6,600 nucleotides of DNA from Akkermansiaceae bacterium UBA4589 (GCA_002387565.1 DGJT01000040.1:1-6600); one strand, 5' to 3'; shown: positions 1 through 5,500, numbered from the stretch's first letter. Numbers and translations are program-made. The notes: generated by a model not told the origin, from the letters alone.

Positions 1-225
1 TAAGGATAATTCAATTTTGCCTTTGGGAGTAAATTTTTTTGAGTCTCCAACATAGTCGAGCCAATGTTCTTTGGGTATATGTTGCCACCCTTTTTTCACA
101 TTATGCCCTGCTTCTGCGTGACGAATATAATAAATCTCTAATCCAGCCTTAGCATCATTAATCATGATGCAACTGATCGTAGTAATAACAAGCAATGCCC
201 CTATATTTTTAGTGAAAAAATTCAT
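1..225 (-). CDS. Exported histidine phosphatase superfamily protein (N-terminal part, cut by window edge)
   Basis: This open frame runs from ATG at 225 off the left edge and gives 75 residues. The first ~27 residues look like a Sec signal peptide: a lysine near the start, a hydrophobic stretch GALLVITTISCIM, and a plausible cleavage after AKA at residue 27. Immediately after comes IYYIRHAEAGHN. R35, H36, E38 and N42 match the RHGExxxN signature of histidine phosphatases (phosphoglycerate mutase-like), where the histidine is phosphorylated during catalysis. TPKGK near residues 66-70 fits the 'LTxxG' segment usually seen a little downstream. The substrate cannot be told, and the second catalytic half lies outside the window. 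The export signal argues for a periplasmic or envelope phosphatase rather than a glycolytic mutase. No clear Shine-Dalgarno precedes the ATG. A Cys at residue 19 is in a poor lipobox context, so I prefer ordinary signal peptidase cleavage. Confidence 0.8.
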   Translation of the reverse strand, partial: MNFFTKNIGALLVITTISCIMINDAKAGLEIYYIRHAEAGHNVKKGWQHIPKEHWLDYVGDSKKFTPKGKIELSL

Positions 226-245
226 GAGCAAAATCTGATCTAAAA

Positions 246-278
246 AAAACCAAAAAGCAATTTGAAAGTTGCTTATTT
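246..278 (-). terminator. Probable intrinsic terminator downstream of miaB
   Basis: Read on the minus strand, AAGCAA, an 8-nt loop and TTGCTT form a 6-bp stem (arms 255-260 and 269-274), followed by TTT, GG and a run of eight Ts. It lies about 30 bp after the miaB stop codon and 20 bp before the next gene on the same strand. It would end miaB transcripts, though the stem is short and partial read-through is possible. Confidence 0.55.
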
Positions 279-303
279 TCAGACAGGTAACATCTATCTT
301 AAC

Positions 304-1671
304 CTAAACCACTGAACCAAATAGTGAGAAACCAGTTGTGTCTTCTATCTTGACCTTGACCATCTGTCCAATAAGGCGCTCATGCCCTTCGAAATTAACA
401 ATTTTGTTATGAGAGGTTCGTCCCATGAGGCGCTGTTTATTATTCTTAGATAAGCCTTCACAGAGGATCACTTGCTCTGTCCCTAAAAACGCTTTGTTTT
501 TGCTAATAGCAATATCCTCAACGACTTTGAGTAAGGCTTGATTGCGTTGCTCTTTGACCTTTTCATCAAGCTGCCCTTCCATTTCTGCTGCGGGAGTGTT
601 CTTGCGCTTAGAATACCTAAATACAAAAGCATTATCAAATTTCAAGCGCTTAACCGTATCCACTGTATCTTGGAAATCTTGCTCCGTCTCACCAGGAAAA
701 CCTACAATAATATCTGTCGTAATCGCTAAATCTGGACGAGCGGCTTGCATCTTTTCACAAATCTCAACGAATTTGGCATTTTTATACGGGCGACGCATCG
801 CTTTAAGAATACTATCACTACCACTTTGCATAGGAAAATGAATGTGACTACAGAGCTTAGGTAAATAAGTGAACGCTGCTACTAAATCATCTCGATAACC
901 AATCGGGTGTGGCGAAGTGAATCGAATACGCTCAAGACCCTCAATAGCATGTACCGCCTCTAAGAGCTGCACAAAGGGAGACTTGCCATCTACTTTGTCA
1001 AATTCAGTTCGTCCATACAGGTTGACAATCTGACCGAGCAAGGTCACTTCCTTGACTCCTTTGGACACTAAATCTTTAACCTCATCGACAATTTCAGCCA
1101 TGGGGCGTCCACGTTCCTTGCCTCTGGTATCAGGCACAATACAGAAACTACAACGCATATTACAGCCCTGCATGATTGAGACAAAAGCCGTTGGCTTTAA
1201 CTCCTCCTCTATGTGACTCTTAATCGTATTTTGCGAATCGACTTCTTCGTCAATATCACAAATAGACTCTCCTTTAAAAGTAGCCGACAAATCATCCATA
1301 CGTAATTCCATACGCTTAGATAGGATGCTGTCCACATAATCAAAGACCCTGTGGTATTTTTGTGTACCTACCACCACATCCAAATGAGGGATTTTCTTAA
1401 ATAAATCCTGCCCATGACTCTGAGCCATGCATCCCATAAAACCATAGACGACATGAGGACGTTCGCGACGAAACTTACCCATAATCCCCATTTTTCCCAG
1501 AGCTTTTTGCTCTGCTTGATCACGCACTGAACAGGTATTAATAAGAACCGCATCTGCCTCCTGCTCATCAGACGTGACCGTATAACCACCATCTATAAAC
1601 ATCTGCGCCACTTGCTCAGTGTCACGCACATTCATTTGACAACCATAGGTTTTAATAAATACATTAGGCAT
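304..1671 (-). CDS. miaB: tRNA-2-methylthio-N6-dimethylallyladenosine synthase MiaB
   Basis: MiaB is a cytoplasmic radical-SAM methylthiotransferase. It adds a methylthio group at C2 of i6A37 in tRNAs reading UNN codons, acting after MiaA. Residue numbers below count from the upstream TTG at 1698; subtract 9 for the chosen ATG. The N-terminal UPF0004/MTTase domain has the three auxiliary-cluster cysteines at C20 (KTYGCQMN), C56 (NTCSVR) and C90 (GFMGCMAQ). The radical-SAM cluster motif CNMRCSFC supplies C179, C183 and C186. Downstream family motifs follow: RFTSPHP, PMQSGSD, MRRPY and TDIIVGFPGETE. The C-terminal ~60 residues fit a TRAM tRNA-binding domain. Length is normal. I chose ATG 1671 because MPNVFIKTYGCQMN matches the usual MiaB start; the frame stays open to TTG 1698, but neither start has a good Shine-Dalgarno. 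Oddity: GQIVNLYG where most homologs have GQNVNSYG. Confidence 0.95.
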   Translation of the reverse strand: MPNVFIKTYGCQMNVRDTEQVAQMFIDGGYTVTSDEQEADAVLINTCSVRDQAEQKALGKMGIMGKFRRERPHVVYGFMGCMAQSHGQDLFKKIPHLDVVVGTQKYHRVFDYVDSILSKRMELRMDDLSATFKGESICDIDEEVDSQNTIKSHIEEELKPTAFVSIMQGCNMRCSFCIVPDTRGKERGRPMAEIVDEVKDLVSKGVKEVTLLGQIVNLYGRTEFDKVDGKSPFVQLLEAVHAIEGLERIRFTSPHPIGYRDDLVAAFTYLPKLCSHIHFPMQSGSDSILKAMRRPYKNAKFVEICEKMQAARPDLAITTDIIVGFPGETEQDFQDTVDTVKRLKFDNAFVFRYSKRKNTPAAEMEGQLDEKVKEQRNQALLKVVEDIAISKNKAFLGTEQVILCEGLSKNNKQRLMGRTSHNKIVNFEGHERLIGQMVKVKIEDTTGFSLFGSVV

Positions 1672-1742
1672 AGCACTGCTATAGCAAGCGTCACTCAAAA
1701 AGTGAAGAGTGAAAAGTCAGGAATTTATATAGTTTTAGACTG

Positions 1743-1766
1743 TTTAGCTATTCATTGTTTTTAAAT
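1743..1766. repeat. Fragment (copy 0) of the palindromic repeat family
   Basis: Twenty-four bases starting TTTAGCTATTC are identical to the first 24 bases of repeat copy 1. Beyond this the fragment skips GGCTAAAT, which lies between two AAAT tetramers in copies 1 and 2, as expected for a slippage deletion. It then continues as TCATAAATTTATGA, a perfect 14-bp palindrome in place of the longer CATAGAGCTT...AAGCTCTATG hairpin of the full copies. Similarity fades after about 1775. It looks like a decayed relic of the same repeat, lying upstream of miaB. Confidence 0.65.
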
Positions 1767-1983
1767 CATAAATTTATGAAGGTTTAATAGAGCACCTGTT
1801 AAATCAAGAAAACCGCTAGTTAGGTTTAGATACGAGACGTGTGGTTCTAACCCATTTAGCTATTCATTGTTTTTAAATGGCTAAATCATAGAGCTTTTAT
1901 TTATTAAGCTCTATGATGGTTTTGAGAATCTAAGCGCTATGACGCAGAACCTTATGGCAAAGTGTAGAAAACCTACTCGAGAC

Positions 1984-2214
1984 ATAAGGGGACTGTTGAA
2001 AGTCTATCAATCATGACCATTTTAATAAAAGTTTTAGCATTTCTTCAAGTCAACGAAGTTGACTTGAAATTGAACAAAGGTAGCCGTTGTTCTTTTTGCT
2101 ATAAGTTTTGTCGCTTCCTTAGCGGTATGTCTATACACGCTTGCAGTCGTTCCTCACTTATAGCAAAATTAACCAACGGGCTCATAATCGCTACACTTTC
2201 AACAATCCCATAAG
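1984..2214. mobile_element. MITE-like insert with 15-bp inverted ends and ATAAG target duplication
   Basis: The 221-bp insert (1989-2209) begins GGGACTGTTGAAAGT and ends ACTTTCAACAATCCC. The ends are inverted repeats matching at 14 of 15 positions. ATAAG flanks it on both sides (1984-1988 and 2210-2214), whereas the uninterrupted repeat copy 2 has a single ATAAG at the same point (2454-2458), so the empty site is visible in the same window. The element is too short for a transposase, so it would move only with a transposase supplied in trans. Inside is an 11-bp perfect hairpin with a 3-nt loop (2044-2068). On the minus strand a 28-codon frame (2185 down to 2099) begins 10 bp inside the right end; it resembles nothing I recognise and may be a remnant of a parent insertion sequence. 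I do not assign an IS family. Confidence 0.85.
2044..2068. repeat. Perfect 11-bp hairpin inside the MITE-like insert
   Basis: TTCAAGTCAAC, then GAA, then GTTGACTTGAA forms an uninterrupted 11-bp stem with a 3-nt loop, near one third of the insert's length. Such subterminal or internal palindromes are common in small non-autonomous transposons; it has no T-run that would make it an obvious terminator. Confidence 0.75.
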
Positions 2215-2325
2215 GCAAGTCTAAGGAAGAGCGCTTAGAGCTCAAAAGAGCCTCTTAAAAACCTTAAAACTTGTTTAAGGAGTTAGATAACAGCTAAACA
2301 CAGCTTGTATTGAGATTTTAAGTCG

Positions 2326-2504
2326 TTTAGCTATTCTTTATTTTTAAATGGCTAAATCATAGAGCTTTTATCCTAAAGCTCTATGATGGTTTTGAGAATC
2401 TAAGCGCTATGACGCAGAACCTTATGGTGAAGTGTAGAAAACCTACTCGAGACATAAGGCAAGTCTAAGGAAGAGCGCTTAGAGCTCAAAAGAGCCTTTA
2501 AAAA
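2326..2504. repeat. Palindromic direct repeat, copy 2 (uninterrupted)
   Basis: This is the intact form of the repeat, ending directly against the 3' end of rnpB. Paired segments are: CATAGAGCTTT (2359-2369) with AAAGCTCTATG (2375-2385); TTTTGAG (2390-2396) with CTCAAAA (2485-2491); TCTAAGCGCT (2399-2408) with AGCGCTTAGA (2474-2483); CCTTATG (2420-2426) with CATAAGG (2453-2459); and GTAG (2434-2437) with CTAC (2443-2446). The outer stem totals 17 bp around a small asymmetric AA/G bulge. Differences from copy 1 fall mostly in loops and in the first 20 bases. The A-run at 2500-2505 gives the T-run that probably ends rnpB transcription. Confidence 0.85.
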
Positions 2505-2520
2505 AGGTGCTTGGTCCCCC
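2499..2520 (-). terminator. Probable rnpB terminator (P1 3' strand followed by a T-run)
   Basis: On the minus strand the 3' strand of RNase P helix P1 (GGGGGACCAAGC, 2520-2509) is followed by ACC and six Ts (2505-2500). A GC-rich helix plus a T-run would act as an intrinsic terminator. CCTTT/AAAGG (2495-2507) could form a weak competing hairpin. Confidence 0.5.
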
Positions 2521-2913
2521 TATAAGCCGAATTCTGTCAAAACCCACCACTGTGCGAAAGTCGGTGGTGGCGATGATTATTTATCTTAGATAATGAATCA
2601 TGACTTCTATTCAAAATCTACCTTAGCGAACTAAGATGCGACTAATACCCGGAGATGCAACGAGCGAGCCACTCTTCTCCTGTTATGTCTTGCACTGCGA
2701 GGGGTTTACCTAGCCTCCTTTGTTACCTCTGGAGCGGTGGGCTCTTACTCCACCTTTTCACCCTTACCTTACTTGCGTAAGGCGGTTTAATTTCTGCGGC
2801 ACTTTCCGTCGAGTATTGCTACTCTCCCTTGTTTTCACAAGGCTCGCTGCTCTGTAGTGTTCGGACTTTCCTCTAGCTCATAAAGAGCTAGTAATCACCC
2901 GGGGAACCAAGCG
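2509..2913 (-). ncRNA. rnpB: RNase P RNA, bacterial class A
   Basis: This is the catalytic RNA of RNase P, which cleaves the 5' leader from precursor tRNAs. On the minus strand, helix P1 is GCTTGGTTCCCC (2912-2901) against GGGGGACCAAGC (2520-2509). The conserved core GAGGAAAGTCCGAA (about 2873-2860) pairs in the P4 region with ACAGAATTCGGCTTATAG (2537-2520), the standard 3' signature. Between them are ACAGAGCAG, a GAAAGTGCCGCAGAAA segment leading to ACCGCC, GGTAAGGGTGAAAAGGTG with AAGAGCCCACCG, and GGTAAACCCC, all in the usual order. GGGTA at 2650-2646 is placed like the L15 loop that pairs with tRNA CCA; the neighbouring tRNA-Asn encodes CCA. Length (~405 nt) is typical. Oddity: an extra hairpin at 2587-2620 just before the segment leading into P18. 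The promoter upstream of 2914 is not clear. Confidence 0.95.
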
Positions 2914-3013
2914 GATTTAGTCAAGAGCTTAACTTGGAAAATGAAAAGTTAAAAATTCAAAAATATTCAAGTTTTTAATAGTTCCTTACATTAGAACTCT
3001 TTGTTATTTGAGC

Positions 3014-3044
3014 ACAAAAAAAGCAGCTTGAATTTAGCTGCTTT
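3014..3044 (-). terminator. Strong intrinsic terminator after tRNA-Asn
   Basis: On the minus strand AAAGCAGCT, a 7-nt loop and AGCTGCTTT (arms 3036-3044 and 3020-3028) form a 9-bp stem running into a T-run down to about 3016. It lies 35 bp after the tRNA CCA end and about 100 bp before rnpB, separating the two RNA transcripts. Confidence 0.85.
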
Positions 3045-3078
3045 GAGTAATTTATATTAAATTATGTTTAATTAGACT

Positions 3079-3153
3079 TGGCTCCGGTGGTTGGGGTCGA
3101 ACCAACGACCTAATGATTAACAGTCACCCGCTCTACCACTGAGCTACACCGGA
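3079..3153 (-). tRNA. tRNA-Asn (anticodon GTT), CCA encoded
   Basis: All cloverleaf parts are present. Acceptor TCCGGTG pairs with CACCGGA; the D arm is GCTC/GAGC with loop AGTGGTA; the anticodon arm GGTGA/TCATT encloses CTGTTAA, giving anticodon GTT for asparagine; the variable loop is AGGTC; the T arm GTTGG/CCAAC encloses TTCGACC. The discriminator base is G, followed by genome-encoded CCA (3081-3079). It is probably a single-gene unit: a promoter lies at 3195-3223 and a strong terminator at 3014-3044. The flanks are self-complementary: CCAAGTCTAA, which starts with the tRNA's own CCA, can pair with TTAGACTTGG in the 5' leader. Confidence 0.97.
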
Positions 3154-3194
3154 AAATCCAAGTCTAAATTACCCTGCCGAGGCAAGGTGGAGAG

Positions 3195-3223
3195 TTTCTA
3201 TCTTATCTCTAAAATGATTTCAA
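3195..3223 (-). promoter_or_regulatory. Candidate sigma70-type promoter of tRNA-Asn
   Basis: On the minus strand TTGAAA (3223-3218) and TAGAAA (3200-3195) are 17 bp apart, predicting a transcript start near 3188 and a ~35-nt leader. The leader begins with a small hairpin, CCTTGC with loop CTCG and GCAGGG (3188-3173), which has one G-U pair. The -10 is only a moderate match. Confidence 0.45.
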
Positions 3224-3253
3224 GTCTATTTTACAAAAAATATTTTGAAAGAT

Positions 3254-4660
3254 TTACTTAGCTTTAAAATAACTTTCTATAAAGCCAAATACATCTTTGG
3301 CTTGTTCTACTCTAGTGAGTAATTCTAGCTGTTTGGAAATGATAATTGGCTGCTCTGATTCAACTACAGAACTTAATCCATGAGAGCCTTTAATAATGGT
3401 CGCGTCTAAACCTATGACATCTAATAAAGCTCTAAACCCTAACTTTTTCTTAAGTAGGAATTTAATAATTTTGAGTTTAGCCCCTTTGAGGTTGGGATCT
3501 ATGAATAGCTCTGTAGGGTCATAGCCTATTTTACGGTGAATATCGATGCAACGTGCGTAATCAGGAGCTAGCTTATCATCTAACCAATAATAATAAGTGA
3601 ACCATGCTTGCGGTTCAGCAGTGACAATGATGTCTCCTGATCGCTCATAAGCTACTGAACCTGGCTCATAAAGCTCTTCACGTAGTTGCACGCCAGCGAC
3701 TCCTTGGGTTTCTTTTAATAAACCTAAAACCTTAGCTTTATGGTTTTCGCTTTTTAGGTAAACATGAGCTATTTGATGATCAGCTACGGCAAATACCTCT
3801 GACATACCTAAGTCTAAGGTCTCCAACCCCAGTTCATCCTTGATTTGTAACCAGCCTTGCTCTCTAAAAATACGATTCAGATGTACAGGAGTGGTTACTT
3901 CTGAGATGCCGTACTCTGAAACGATAACAGGTTCTACCCCTTGTTGTTCTAAATCTTCTATGAGATTCATCAGCACATCATCAATTTCGGCAATACAGGC
4001 TGCGGTCTTATTTTTATCTGAGCCAAAACGTTGTAAATCATAATCTAGATGAGGTAAGTAGACTAAGGATAAGTCAGGCTGATATTTACTCTCAACCCAG
4101 CGTGCTGAATCAGCAATCCATTGTGAACTAGGGATACCTGCTCTAGGTCCCCAAAAGCTCATAAACGGAAATGCACCTAAATCTGCTTTGATTTCCTCAC
4201 GCAAGGTCATGGGGTGAGTGTGGATATCAAAAACCTTTCTACCATCGGCAGGATAGAGCGGACGAGGTGTAATCGTAATATCTGCCGTTGAATACATATT
4301 GTACCACCAAAAAAGCTTAGCACAGGTGAATTCTGGACTTTCTGCTTTGAGTTTATCCCAGATTTTCTCTCCTTTGACTAGATGATTACTCTGTTTCCAG
4401 AACTTGACTTCGGCGGCTTCTCTATCATACCAGCCGTTAGCCACAATACCGTGTTCGTTCACGCCCTGCCCTGTAAGCATGCTGGATTGAGCACTACAGG
4501 TGACTGCTGGAAATTCAGGGGTAAAACTCTTGACCTGTGCTGCATTACTTTGAATCCAAGCATTGAGTCTAGGCATACCTCTATCTAAAATCGACTGGCT
4601 TAACCCGACCACATTCATAAGAGCGAGCCTTTTTGAGACAACTGAAACTTGATTATTCAT
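3254..4660 (-). CDS. Alkaline phosphatase superfamily protein, type I phosphodiesterase/nucleotide pyrophosphatase-like
   Basis: This 468-residue protein has no signal peptide and fits the type I phosphodiesterase/nucleotide pyrophosphatase branch of the alkaline phosphatase superfamily, which hydrolyses phosphate mono- or diesters using metal ions. PAVTCSAQSSMLTG (51-64) aligns with the nucleophile motif of these enzymes, making T54 the likely nucleophile. EHGIVANGWY (69-78), KLFWWYNMYSTAD (115-127) and TPRPLYPADGRK (131-142) match a conserved bacterial subfamily that I recall only as uncharacterised phosphodiesterases. At several expected metal positions the residues differ: LPHLDYD (202-208), SEYG (248-251) and NVVGLS (16-21). 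GSHG (425-428) fits the last conserved histidine, and ADHQ (293-296) is another possible ligand site. Substrate unknown. I kept ATG 4660 because residues 10-21 form the expected first strand; ATG at residue 15 would truncate it. Relatives may occur in ebo-type clusters, but none of those partner genes are here. Confidence 0.85.
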   Translation of the reverse strand: MNNQVSVVSKRLALMNVVGLSQSILDRGMPRLNAWIQSNAAQVKSFTPEFPAVTCSAQSSMLTGQGVNEHGIVANGWYDREAAEVKFWKQSNHLVKGEKIWDKLKAESPEFTCAKLFWWYNMYSTADITITPRPLYPADGRKVFDIHTHPMTLREEIKADLGAFPFMSFWGPRAGIPSSQWIADSARWVESKYQPDLSLVYLPHLDYDLQRFGSDKNKTAACIAEIDDVLMNLIEDLEQQGVEPVIVSEYGISEVTTPVHLNRIFREQGWLQIKDELGLETLDLGMSEVFAVADHQIAHVYLKSENHKAKVLGLLKETQGVAGVQLREELYEPGSVAYERSGDIIVTAEPQAWFTYYYWLDDKLAPDYARCIDIHRKIGYDPTELFIDPNLKGAKLKIIKFLLKKKLGFRALLDVIGLDATIIKGSHGLSSVVESEQPIIISKQLELLTRVEQAKDVFGFIESYFKAK

Positions 4661-4685
4661 AGATTATAGACTACCTTTCTTAGAT

Positions 4686-5465
4686 ATGAAATCGATTCTT
4701 CATTCTAAAAATATCTTATTTATTAGTAAGTATTTACTAGTTGGCTTACAAGTTCTTTTTCTCGTAAGCTGCATATCTTCTCAACAAGTCACTCAAATGG
4801 GCTTGGCTGAGTTTCAAAACATCAAAGAAAAACAAAAAATTTCAAAAAATCAAACCTACAAAAAACAAGTAGAGCGAGTGAGTAAACGACTGCTTCAAGC
4901 TATGGGAGAGACTGGGGAGTGGGAATTTGTGGTCTTTGAGGATGACACCCCCAACGCCTTTGCTCTACCAGGTGGTAAGGTTGGTATACACACAGGTATT
5001 TTCCAAATCACTAAAACTGATGCAGGTCTAGCTACTGTCCTTAGCCATGAAATTGCGCACGTTCTCCAAGGTCACTCACTCTCTCAGGTCAATAAAGCCC
5101 AAGGAGTTGGGTTAGCTGGCCTCGCTATTAATGTTATTTTGCTGCAATCAGACGCAGACAAACAAACTATAATCAGTACTAACCAAGCTTATGCAGCTCT
5201 TACTCAAATAGGCTTCATGCTACCTAATTCAAGAGCACATGAGTATGAGGCTGACATCGTTGGCATGCAATATATGGCAAAAGCAGGCTATAATCCAGCA
5301 GAAGCTGTTAAATTATGGGAAAGATTTGCTGACTATAATAAGAAAAAAGGGAAATCTACTACTCCAGAGTTTCTACGTACACATCCATTAGATGCAAGCC
5401 GCATCAAGGCGCTACGACAAGAGCTACCAAAAGCCAACGCTATTTATCAAAGAAGCAAAAGCTAA
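4686..5465 (+). CDS. M48 family zinc metalloprotease, predicted lipoprotein
   Basis: This 259-residue protein resembles the BepA/LoiP/Oma1-type M48 peptidases that act on misfolded envelope proteins. A lipoprotein signal is visible: a basic start, the hydrophobic stretch YLLVGLQVLFLVS and lipobox LVSC with acylated C29, so it should be membrane-anchored on the outer side of the inner membrane or in the outer membrane. The catalytic motif is HEIAH (121-125): H121 and H125 bind zinc and E122 is the base. The third ligand is E186 in HEYEADIVG, with D190 as the usual second acidic residue. DTPNAFALPGGKVGIHTG (87-104) is the characteristic strand before the active site, and RTHPLDASRI (231-240) is the usual C-terminal motif. 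There are no TPR repeats after the protease domain, unlike BepA. It is divergent from the phosphatase with a 25-bp gap, no clear Shine-Dalgarno, and convergent with the next gene. Confidence 0.92.
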   Translation: MKSILHSKNILFISKYLLVGLQVLFLVSCISSQQVTQMGLAEFQNIKEKQKISKNQTYKKQVERVSKRLLQAMGETGEWEFVVFEDDTPNAFALPGGKVGIHTGIFQITKTDAGLATVLSHEIAHVLQGHSLSQVNKAQGVGLAGLAINVILLQSDADKQTIISTNQAYAALTQIGFMLPNSRAHEYEADIVGMQYMAKAGYNPAEAVKLWERFADYNKKKGKSTTPEFLRTHPLDASRIKALRQELPKANAIYQRSKS

Positions 5466-5472
5466 TTTTAGC

Positions 5473-5500
5473 AAGTAGTCATATTATCAACTACTTTTTA
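5473..5500 (+). terminator. Terminator of the M48 protease gene, overlapping the convergent gene's stop
   Basis: AAGTAGT (5473-5479), a 10-nt loop and ACTACTT (5490-5496) form a 7-bp stem followed by further Ts. It lies 8 bp after the protease stop codon. Its right arm contains the stop and last codons of the opposite-strand gene, so terminator and coding end share bases. A small palindrome, GCTAATTTTAGC (5461-5472), directly precedes it. Confidence 0.6.

Larger units (their letters stand above)
1855..2260. repeat. Palindromic direct repeat, copy 1 (interrupted by a mobile insert)
   Basis: After removal of the insert at 1989-2209 and one target duplication, this copy aligns with copy 2 over about 180 bp with only a handful of differences. 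It shows a hairpin CATAGAGCTT/AAGCTCTATG. It also shows a long-range pairing, TTTTGAG (1920-1926) plus TCTAAGCGCT (1929-1938) against AGCGCTTAGA (2230-2239) plus CTCAAAA (2241-2247). Inside that are CCTTATG (1950-1956) and CATAAGG (1983-1989), which enclose GTAG/CTAC. The insert therefore pushes the two arms of the outer stem apart by about 226 bp. Function is unknown: it could be a structured RNA or a non-coding palindromic mobile repeat. Confidence 0.85.
1672..2508. other. Gene-free region of palindromic repeats and a mobile insert
   Basis: No convincing protein gene is seen on either strand here. The sequence between the miaB start and the 3' end of rnpB consists of a short repeat fragment (1743-1766), an AT-rich unique stretch (1771-1854), repeat copy 1 (1855-2260) split by a 221-bp transposon-like insert (1989-2209), a unique spacer (2261-2325) and repeat copy 2 (2326-2504). 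The unique spacer contains a hairpin, CCTTAAA/TTTAAGG at 2262-2280. The miaB promoter must lie in the right part of 1699-1800; a TATATAAA string at about 1725-1732 is a possible -10, but no matching -35 was found. Confidence 0.7.

Noticed and set aside
538..841. Open frames on the + strand within miaB
   Set aside because: They lie antisense to a well-conserved gene, and their translations show no family features.
1368..1592. Second minus-strand frame overlapping miaB
   Set aside because: It is an out-of-frame shadow of the conserved MTTase domain coding sequence.
1672..1698. Nine-codon upstream extension of miaB from TTG at 1698
   Set aside because: The added residues (MSDACYSSA) are not typical of MiaB, have no ribosome-binding site, and the ATG at 1671 gives the usual family start.
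2013..2213. 66-codon + strand open frame in the gene-free region
   Set aside because: It lies almost wholly within the mobile insert, runs through the perfect hairpin and the right inverted repeat, and has no recognisable domain or ribosome-binding site.
1743..2504. Repeat cluster considered as a CRISPR array
   Set aside because: The units are about 180 bp, few, irregularly spaced and internally palindromic; there are no short regular repeats with unique spacers and no cas genes.
2915..2990. Promoter for rnpB
   Set aside because: TTGAAT strings are present on the minus strand, but no -10 box at a suitable distance is convincing, so none was called.
3840..4588. Two + strand open frames (3840-4043 and 4382-4588) within the phosphatase gene
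   Set aside because: They are antisense shadows of conserved phosphatase motifs.
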